The position numbers were made by a program, and so were the translations under genes. From Streptomyces flavofungini (lineage in GTDB: Bacteria; Actinomycetota; Actinomycetes; Streptomycetales; Streptomycetaceae), in NCBI RefSeq assembly GCF_014650815.1, contig NZ_BMVR01000002.1, positions 434,001 through 498,000 of the forward strand: a stretch of 64,000 nt of DNA, read 5' to 3'. The notes under the pieces were generated by a model. It was not told where the DNA came from. It worked only from the letters and a program-made list of their open reading frames with translations, and searched no databases. This document shows positions 57,967 through 64,000 of the stretch, one piece after another; positions within the stretch are counted from its first letter, which is position 1, and the number at the start of each line of letters is the position of its first letter.

Positions 57967-59270
57967 GCCGACGATCCTAGGACGGTCGGCGCCGCCCCCT
58001 CCGCCCGGCCCGGTACCAGCGGCACCCGCGCCGCGAGCCGGAACCCCGGCCGGTCCCCGCCCTGCCGCCGACGGCCGCCGAGCGCCGGACCCGCCCCGGC
58101 AGCAGCCCCAGCCACCGCCCCGGCCGCCGCCCCTGACGACACGTCAAGGACCCCGCCGACCGCCTCCAGGCGCTCCGAGAGCCCCGTCAGACCGTTGCCG
58201 TGATCGCCCTGCCCGCCGCCGGACGCGAGCCCCACGCCGTCGTCCTCGACCGCGAGTTCCAGCACGGGCCCCGCCAGGGTCTGGCGGCGGGTCAGCGTGA
58301 CCGTGCAGCGCCGGGCACCGCTGTGGCGTACGACGTTGGTGACCGCCTCGCGCAGCGCCCAGGCGAGGGCGGCCTCCCGTTCCTCGTCCGGCGCGGCGTC
58401 GGCGCCGGGGGCCTCCAGGGGCACGTCGGCGTCGATGCCCGCGGCGGTGAGGGCCGTGCGGGCCCCGGCGAGCTGTCCGGCGAGGGTGAGCCGCCGGTAG
58501 CCGGTGACGGCCTCGCGGACGTCCACCAGGGCCTGGCGGCTGACCTGTTCGATGTCGGCGACCTGCTGGGCGGCCTTGTCGGGGTGGTCGGGGAGCATCC
58601 GCCCGGCCAGCTCGCTCTTGAGGGTGATCAGGGACAGGGAGTGGCCGAGCAGGTCGTGCAGGTCCCGGGAGAGCCGCAGCCGCTCCTCGTTGGCGGCCAG
58701 TTGGGCGACCGTGGCACGCGCCTGCCGCAGCTCCATCGTGGTGCGGATCAGCTGGCGCACGCCCGTCATGGCGAAGCCGACGAGGAGCGTGGTCACGCCG
58801 AGGCCGGGGAACAGGTCCGCCGCGTCGGTGTCCCGCATCCCGATCCCCAGCATCAGGAGCGTGACCGCCGGGATGGCCCACACGGCGAGCCGCATCGGCA
58901 GGACCGCGCCCGCCGCCACCGCCGCGTACACGAACAGGCCGAGCCAGGCCGTTCCCATGCCGAGGGCGAGGACCGCCGCGAGGGCGGTGAGGGCCGCGAG
59001 CGTCACGTACACGACGGGCCAGTCGCGGATCCTGGTCGTGTACCGGAAGACCAGCGTGAGGTAGCAGCCGACGAACGCCGTCAGGCCCAGCGAGCCGAGC
59101 GCGGTGGCGGCGACGCCGTGGCCGCCGTCGACCAGGTCCTTCACGGGCGCGGCCAGGAACACCAGCCAGATGCCGATCCAGGCCAGCTTCACGCGGGCCT
59201 GGCGGCGGTCGAGGACCGGCTGCCCGAAGGAGTGCATGGGGTGGCGGTCGTGGTCGAGTGGTTCGTTCAC
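57963..59270 (-). CDS. Sensor histidine kinase (HisKA_3 type)
   Basis: A 435-residue kinase with five or six membrane segments (about 28-170), then the HisKA_3 dimerisation domain with phospho-acceptor His205 (SRDLHDLLGHSLSL). The HATPase domain has REAVTNVVRHS (N box) and EDDGVGLASGG (G1). A long Gly/Ala-rich insert lies near the C terminus. The membrane part has no large external loop, so the signal may be within the membrane. GTG 59270 overlaps the permease stop as GTGA, and its own stop overlaps the regulator start. Confidence 0.93.
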   Translation of the reverse strand: MNEPLDHDRHPMHSFGQPVLDRRQARVKLAWIGIWLVFLAAPVKDLVDGGHGVAATALGSLGLTAFVGCYLTLVFRYTTRIRDWPVVYVTLAALTALAAVLALGMGTAWLGLFVYAAVAAGAVLPMRLAVWAIPAVTLLMLGIGMRDTDAADLFPGLGVTTLLVGFAMTGVRQLIRTTMELRQARATVAQLAANEERLRLSRDLHDLLGHSLSLITLKSELAGRMLPDHPDKAAQQVADIEQVSRQALVDVREAVTGYRRLTLAGQLAGARTALTAAGIDADVPLEAPGADAAPDEEREAALAWALREAVTNVVRHSGARRCTVTLTRRQTLAGPVLELAVEDDGVGLASGGGQGDHGNGLTGLSERLEAVGGVLDVSSGAAAGAVAGAAAGAGPALGGRRRQGGDRPGFRLAARVPLVPGRAEGAAPTVLGSSA

Positions 59271-60061
59271 GCCTTCAGTGTGTCCTTCCGGTACAGCCAG
59301 GCCGCGCCGCCCGCGAACACCAGGAAGTACGCGAGGAGCAGCACCACGTCCCGGGCGTGGGGCGCGCCGCCCAGCTCGATGGCCCGGCCGAGCGCCGCGT
59401 ACGCGTGCGTGGGCGTCCAGTCCGCGAGCGTCTGGAGCCAGTGCGGGAACGTGGTGGTCGGCATCCACAGGCCGCCGAGCAGGGACAGGGCGAAGTACAG
59501 GATCATCGTGACGGGCCGCACCGCGTCGCCCGTGGCGCTGTAGCCGACGGCCACGCCGAGCGCGGCGAAGCACAGGCTGCCCGCCCAGATCGCGCCGGTC
59601 AGGGCCAGCCACTGCCAGGCGTCCAGGCGTACGTCCTTGACCGCGGCGGCGGTCACGAACACCACGACGATCGACGGCAGGCTGACCACGGCCGCGCTGG
59701 CCGTCTTGGCCAGGACGTAGCCGCGCCCCGGCAGGCTGGTCAGCCTGAGCTGGCGCACCCAGCCGCTCTGCCGCTCCTTGGCGATGCGCTCGCTGTTGCC
59801 CATCAGGACGGCCGTGAGCGCGCCGAAGGACGCCATCGACACCATCATGAACGCGGGCAGGGCGAGGCCCGTCCCGTCGACCTCGGTGGTGCTGTCGGCG
59901 CCGCCCGCGATGATCACGAAGAGCAGCGCCGGGTAGATCACGGAGAAGAAGAGGAACTTCTTGTTCCGCAGGGCGCGCCGGACCTCGAGGGTGACCAGGG
60001 CGCCGGAGGTGAAGCGCGGGCCGCCCGAGGTACGGGCGTGCGGTGTGGCGTGCGTGGTCAT
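59267..60061 (-). CDS. ABC-2 type exporter permease
   Basis: The 264-residue membrane protein (from ATG 60061, with AAGGAG seven bases upstream) has six membrane segments in the ABC-2 layout and the conserved LEVRRALRNKKFLFFSVIYP at the N-terminal helix. An in-frame ATG at 60127 overlaps the ATPase stop as ATGA and also has a ribosome-site-like GGAGG; it would add 22 hydrophilic residues. It exports a drug or lipid-like molecule with the ATPase encoded upstream, likely under control of the downstream kinase/regulator. Confidence 0.9.
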   Translation of the reverse strand: MTTHATPHARTSGGPRFTSGALVTLEVRRALRNKKFLFFSVIYPALLFVIIAGGADSTTEVDGTGLALPAFMMVSMASFGALTAVLMGNSERIAKERQSGWVRQLRLTSLPGRGYVLAKTASAAVVSLPSIVVVFVTAAAVKDVRLDAWQWLALTGAIWAGSLCFAALGVAVGYSATGDAVRPVTMILYFALSLLGGLWMPTTTFPHWLQTLADWTPTHAYAALGRAIELGGAPHARDVVLLLAYFLVFAGGAAWLYRKDTLKA

Positions 60062-60123
60062 GTGGCTCTCCTTCTCCGGGCCGCGGGTGCGGGCCGCCTC
60101 GTCGATCGCGCTGTCCGCCCCGC

Positions 60124-61095
60124 TCATGCCGACCTCGCCTCCTCCGCCGCCGTGATCGCGACGAAGGCCTGCTCCAGGCCGAGGCCCGCGACCTCCAGGT
60201 TGCGGGGGTGGACGCCGAGGCCGTACAGCGCGTACACGGTGGCGTCGGCGTCGGTCGACTGGAGCCGGACCGTGTGGCCCGAGATGTCGAGCGTCGACAG
60301 GAACGGCAGCCCCCGCAGCCGCTGTTCGAGGGCCGCGCCGTTCTCGCGCAGCTCGTCCAGGTCGAAGCTGACCTTGCGGGCGCCCGCCCTGGCCTTGATC
60401 TCGGCGGCGGTGCCGTCGGCGAGGAGCCGGCCGCGGTGCAGGACGAGGACGCGGTCCGCGATCGCGTCGGCCTCTTCCAGGTAGTGCGTGGCGAAGAGGA
60501 CCGCGCGGCCCCGGTCGGCCTGCTCGCGCATGGTCGCCCAGAAGGCCTGGCGCGCGGTGACGTCCATGCCGGTGGTGGGCTCGTCGAGGACGATCAGGTC
60601 GTTGGCCCCGGCGGTGGCGAGGGCGAAGCGGACGCGCTGCTCCTGGCCGCCGGAGAGCTTGTTGACCCGGCGGTCGGCGATCTGGTCGATCCCGGCGGCG
60701 GCGAGGACGTCCTGCACGCGGTAGGGCCGCGGGTGCAGGTCGCAGGCGAGTCGCACCAGCTCGCCGACGGTGACCTCGTCCATGAGGCCGCCGCTCTGCA
60801 GCATCGCGCCGACCCGTCCCGCGGTGATCGCCTCGCGCGGGCCGGTGCCGAACACCCTCACCGTGCCGCTGTCCGGGCGCCGCAGGCCGAGCAGCAGGTC
60901 GAGCGTGGACGACTTGCCCGCGCCGTTCGGCCCGAGCAGCGCCACGGTCTCGCCCGGGTACAGGTCCAGGCTGAGCCCGTCCACCGCCACCACGTCGCCG
61001 TACTTCTTGGTCACCCGGTCGAAGCTCACGGCGCTCACGGCCGCTCCCGCAGCCGTGTCCCGGGCCCCGCCCGCCGTTGTCCCTGTCGTCGTCAT
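60124..61095 (-). CDS. ABC exporter ATPase
   Basis: A 323-residue ABC ATPase. Walker A is GPNGAGKSS, the signature is LSGGQEQRV (the usual QQQR position has Glu), Walker B is LIVLDEPTTGMD, and the H-loop is FATHYLEEAD. This is the drug-exporter (DRA/CcmA-like) type. An extra C-terminal domain (about 235-323) with alternating strands follows. It is the first gene of the four-gene exporter and two-component operon, with no gene for 239 bp upstream. Confidence 0.93.
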   Translation of the reverse strand: MTTTGTTAGGARDTAAGAAVSAVSFDRVTKKYGDVVAVDGLSLDLYPGETVALLGPNGAGKSSTLDLLLGLRRPDSGTVRVFGTGPREAITAGRVGAMLQSGGLMDEVTVGELVRLACDLHPRPYRVQDVLAAAGIDQIADRRVNKLSGGQEQRVRFALATAGANDLIVLDEPTTGMDVTARQAFWATMREQADRGRAVLFATHYLEEADAIADRVLVLHRGRLLADGTAAEIKARAGARKVSFDLDELRENGAALEQRLRGLPFLSTLDISGHTVRLQSTDADATVYALYGLGVHPRNLEVAGLGLEQAFVAITAAEEARSA

Positions 61096-61334
61096 GTCCC
61101 CATCTTTGCTGGTCAGAGGGGTGCGGCAGCAGTGTCTTGTGTGAGCGGACGGGGATGACAGTTGTCATGCGGTACGGGTGACGGGGCGAGATGACGGCCA
61201 CGCGGCGGGTGCGCCGGGCAGGGGCAGGCGAACGGGCGGGGCGCCTTTCGGCACCCCGCCCGTTTCAGAACCGCCCGTCTCAGAACCGCCCGGCCCCGGA
61301 CCGTCCGGTGCGGAGCCTCCCGGCCCCGCCTCGG

Positions 61335-63581
61335 CTAGCTCGGATTCGTCTCGATCACGCCTTCCCGCTCGGCGGGCGTCTTGCCTCGGAGGGCCTTGCC
61401 CATGGCCACGGCGACGTCCGTCGGCTGGACCGGCGTCTTCTTGCCGTTGCCGCGCTGGATGAGGATGCCGTCGAAGGTGTTGCCGTAGAGCTGCTTGAGC
61501 ACCTTCAGGTCGTACGTCTCCGTCAGCCTGCCGCTGCTGGCGGGCTTGGCGCCGAGGATCTGCGGCAGCGACTTGGCGGGGCCGAGCGGGATCGACGCGC
61601 TGGTCCCCTTCACGCTGATGGTGACGTTGGCCGACATGGCGGGCTTCGCGAACCGCTGCATGAACGCGTCGACCTCGGCGTTCGAGACCGTCGGCTTGCG
61701 GTTGGTGACCGGCACGGTGACGGTGCCCGCGCTGCCCGTCTCGACCTGCTTCTTGTACGCCTCGGCGACGGCCGCGGACGCCTTGTCGGCGTCGATGCCC
61801 TTGCCCGCCTTGCCGTACACGGCGACGGCCTTGCCGGGCACGAACTTGACCGTGCCCTCCTTGGCCGATCCCGAGCCGCCCGCGGAGCGCTCCAGGGCGG
61901 CCGCCAGCTTCTCCTCGTCGACGGGCATCTCGGGCTCGACGACGCGCTCGCCGCCGAAGAGGCCGCCGATGACCGACACCGGGTTGTAGTCGCTGCCCGC
62001 GGCGGCGCGGACGGTGGCCTGGCTGTCGAGAGTGAGGCCCGCCTGGTCCGGCTTGAGGGTGACGGTGTCGCCGCCCACCGTCAGCTTCAGGGGCTTGTTG
62101 ACGCGCTCGCCGAGCGCCGCGTCGAGCTTCTTCACGGCCTCGTCGCGGGTGCCGCCGCCGACGTCGACGCCGAGGACGGTGGTGCCCTTCGGCACGTCGG
62201 CGTGGTTCATCAACAGGCCCGCGCCGTACGCCCCGCAGCCGAGGACGACGACCACGCCGCCGAGCAGGACCAGCTTGCTGCGGCCCTTTTTCTTCTTCTT
62301 GGGCGCGGCCGCCGCGGGCACGTTCGGCTGCACCGGCTCGGGCAGCTTCGGCGGCGTGTGCGGCACCGGCTCGTCGAGGTGCGCGCCGGGCGCGAACGGC
62401 GAGTTCTGCGCGGGCGGGACGACGGGGATGCCGCTGTTCAGCGTGTCGCCGGAGACGTTGCCGCCGGGGCCGCCGGGTACGCCCGCACCGGGGACGGGCG
62501 GACGCGGGCCGCCGGGGGCGGGGTTCTGCGGGGTGAGGATGGCGGTGTCGTCGCTCATGCGGGCGGGGGCACCGGGGATGTTGGGGGTGTTGGGGCCACC
62601 GGGACCACCCTGGCCGCCGGGACCACCCGGTCCGCCCGGACCACCCTGACCGCCGGGACCACCCGCACCACCGCGACCGCCCGAGCCGTCGCCCAGGGGC
62701 CCGCCGTTGGGGAACGCGTCCGACCCGGAGCCGTACCCCGCGCTGCCGTACAGGTCGGTACCGCCGGGATAGCCCGGCTCGGCCCCCGGACCGCCGGGCG
62801 GCAGCATCGGGCCGTCGCCGGTCACCGGTCCCCCGGTCGGCCCGACCGGACCGCCGGCTCCGTACTCGCCCTCGCCGCCGGAGAAGTACGGCAGGTCCCC
62901 GCGCTGCGGCTCGCCACCGTGCGGCCCGCCCGACCCCAGCGGCCCGGCCGCGACGGCGCCGGACACGTCGTACGCACCGCTGCCGGAGCCGTCGGACCCG
63001 CCGGAAGAGCCCGTCGCGGGCGTGCCGGAGGACGCCGCCGGATCCGGGCCGCCCTTGCCGCCCGCGGCCTTGCGCGGCGCGAACCAGTCGCTGGCCTTCT
63101 CGTCGCCGTCCTCGGCGCCCGCGGCTCCCTGCGGCGACGCCGCGTCCCCGGGGGGCGGGGCGGTGGCCGGGGAGGCGGCGGAAGCGGAAGATGCCCCCGC
63201 GCCGGAGGGGCCGGTGAGACCCGAGGGACCCGTCGTGCCCGCGCCACTGCGGGCGCCCGTGCCCGACCCCGCGCCCCCGGCGCCGCCCGGGCGCCGGTCG
63301 TCCGCGCCTCTGTCGCCGTCGGCGTCGCCGACGGGCGTACGCATGACGACCGGCGGGATCGGCCGCGAACCGGGGATGTTGATCCGGATGCGGGTGGTCA
63401 GCGTGGTCTCGGTCTTGGGTTCGTCGTTCCGCTCGTCGCCGGCCCCCTGGCCGACGCCGTCCGGACCGCCCTCGGGCGCGGCGCCCTGTGCGGGCGAGCC
63501 GTACGGCGGCGTACCCGACGGGTACGCGGCCCCCGTGCGCCCCTGGGGACCGGAGGACGAACTGTCAGTTTCACGACTCAA
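61335..63581 (-). CDS. Membrane-anchored protein with VanW-N/PG_binding_4 peptidoglycan-binding domains
   Basis: A 748-residue protein. The first 450 residues are disordered, rich in Gly/Pro/Ser, including runs of GGPGGQGGPGG type encoded by CCACCxGGxCC DNA repeats (62590-62690). After a basic KKKKKGR patch, one membrane segment (about 456-476, LVLLGGVVVVLGCGAYGAGLL) leads to an external part. That part has GTTVLGVDVGGGTRDEAVKKL, the VanW N-terminal/PG_binding_4 fold, repeated twice. It probably binds the cell wall. Streptomyces genomes carry this gene next to a DUF6113 gene as I recall. Enzymatic function is not evident. Confidence 0.87.
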   Translation of the reverse strand: MSRETDSSSSGPQGRTGAAYPSGTPPYGSPAQGAAPEGGPDGVGQGAGDERNDEPKTETTLTTRIRINIPGSRPIPPVVMRTPVGDADGDRGADDRRPGGAGGAGSGTGARSGAGTTGPSGLTGPSGAGASSASAASPATAPPPGDAASPQGAAGAEDGDEKASDWFAPRKAAGGKGGPDPAASSGTPATGSSGGSDGSGSGAYDVSGAVAAGPLGSGGPHGGEPQRGDLPYFSGGEGEYGAGGPVGPTGGPVTGDGPMLPPGGPGAEPGYPGGTDLYGSAGYGSGSDAFPNGGPLGDGSGGRGGAGGPGGQGGPGGPGGPGGQGGPGGPNTPNIPGAPARMSDDTAILTPQNPAPGGPRPPVPGAGVPGGPGGNVSGDTLNSGIPVVPPAQNSPFAPGAHLDEPVPHTPPKLPEPVQPNVPAAAAPKKKKKGRSKLVLLGGVVVVLGCGAYGAGLLMNHADVPKGTTVLGVDVGGGTRDEAVKKLDAALGERVNKPLKLTVGGDTVTLKPDQAGLTLDSQATVRAAAGSDYNPVSVIGGLFGGERVVEPEMPVDEEKLAAALERSAGGSGSAKEGTVKFVPGKAVAVYGKAGKGIDADKASAAVAEAYKKQVETGSAGTVTVPVTNRKPTVSNAEVDAFMQRFAKPAMSANVTISVKGTSASIPLGPAKSLPQILGAKPASSGRLTETYDLKVLKQLYGNTFDGILIQRGNGKKTPVQPTDVAVAMGKALRGKTPAEREGVIETNPS

Positions 63582-63721
63582 GGCAGGTTCTCCTGGTTGG
63601 CTCCACCGCCCGTCTCGACCACTCGGGCGGCTCGGCGGCGCGCACCACCATACTGGCCGCCGCCCACGGTCATCCCGTGACCGGCGTCAAACCCGTGCGG
63701 GACACGGGCTCAAGTGGTACG

Positions 63722-64000
63722 TCACTTGCCAAGTCGGGCGTCGGACGCGCCCGGTTGCGGTGACTGCCCGAGGGTGGCACACATCACAGCCACCCCCATA
63801 CCGCCCAGCAGGAAGACATACGACCCCAGACCGGCGCCGAAGACGAAGTCGCCTTCCGGTCGCGTCGCGGTGAGCAGCATGACGGCGACGAGCCAACCCG
63901 CGGCGGGCGCGATGGCCCCGGCGCGGGTGCCGGTGGCGCGCGAGCCGCCGTAGAAGGCACCGGCGCTGCCGAGGAGCGCGAGCAGCAATCCGCCCGGGAA
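63722..64000 (-). CDS. DUF6113 membrane protein, C-terminal part
   Basis: The frame runs into the right edge, so the start is outside the window. The 92 visible residues contain three membrane segments with RPEGDFVFGAGLGSYVFLLG between the last two, as in DUF6113 family proteins. The family has no known function. Its stop lies 141 bp upstream of the PG_binding_4 gene start, and both are read in the same direction. Confidence 0.8.
   Translation of the reverse strand, partial: FPGGLLLALLGSAGAFYGGSRATGTRAGAIAPAAGWLVAVMLLTATRPEGDFVFGAGLGSYVFLLGGMGVAVMCATLGQSPQPGASDARLGK

Noticed and set aside
59267..61201. Apparent fusion of ATPase and permease in one frame
   Set aside because: The first part is out of frame with the true ATPase, which has full motifs and its own stop at 60124.
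1..64000. Prophage, insertion sequence or biosynthetic gene cluster
   Set aside because: I saw no integrase, transposase, phage structural gene or core biosynthetic enzyme; gene order matches core chromosome.

Overview
The window is a stretch of very GC-rich actinobacterial chromosome, almost certainly Streptomyces. The evidence is strong third-position GC bias, frequent GTG starts, many 4-bp ATGA/GTGA gene junctions, long Pro/Ala/Gly-rich extensions, and actinobacteria-specific families (DUF3107, DUF3117, DUF3152, 7Fe ferredoxin FdxA, SigE/anti-sigma/HtrA/TatB). I see no insertion sequence, prophage, CRISPR array, tRNA or rRNA gene. Most of the window is core chromosome. From memory, its gene content parallels two Mycobacterium tuberculosis neighbourhoods: moeZ, DUF3152, TetR, DUF3107, ferritin-like protein and DEAD-box helicase (around Rv3206c-Rv3211), and dapC/fdxA, dapE, LOG protein, folP2, DivIVA-like, tag, DUF3117, methyltransferase, sigE, anti-sigma, htrA, tatB, mrp, DUF1003/MgtE-like and corA (around Rv1177-Rv1239c).

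Layout. 1-1972: tandem TAP-like secreted peptidases, the first cut by the window edge. 2103-3281: moeZ. 3381-8910 (minus): a tightly coupled operon with a PelF-type glycosyltransferase, a polytopic membrane protein, a small Thr/Arg-repeat protein, a 15-codon linking ORF, an NDP-sugar epimerase and a spherulin-4-type glycosidase. Its composition resembles a reduced Pel exopolysaccharide locus. 9156-14700 (minus): an oligopeptide ABC importer, preceded by a consensus promoter that would start a leaderless 30-codon peptide. These two operons lie between moeZ and DUF3152, so they look like accessory material set into an otherwise conserved order.

15063-25439: DUF3152 metalloprotease-like protein, alpha/beta hydrolase, TetR regulator, DUF3107, ferritin-like protein, DEAD-box RNA helicase with an apparent CTG start, a second hydrolase and an NYN-domain protein. 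25542-31783: MarC, PHP phosphoesterase, DUF6758, an MFS exporter behind a TAGTTAG palindrome, a suppressor-of-fused domain protein and CorA behind a 481-bp leader.

31815-43956: lipoprotein, a PRC-MgtE-CBS protein coupled to a DUF1003 membrane protein, Mrp, TatB, a giant HtrA protease, anti-sigma factor, SigE and an O-methyltransferase that apparently starts at ATT. This is an envelope-stress and protein-export block.

44179-53763: DUF3117, enoyl-CoA hydratase/isomerase, 3-methyladenine glycosylase, DivIVA-like protein, FolP2-type dihydropteroate synthase homologue, LOG protein, lysine-pathway genes dapE and dapC, a membrane-anchored lysozyme-fold protein, a small secreted protein and ferredoxin. 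53907-64000: GNAT acetyltransferase, two tandem SirB1-family genes sharing a 105-bp identical tract, an ABC exporter coupled to a two-component system, a large peptidoglycan-binding-domain protein, and a DUF6113 membrane protein cut by the right edge.
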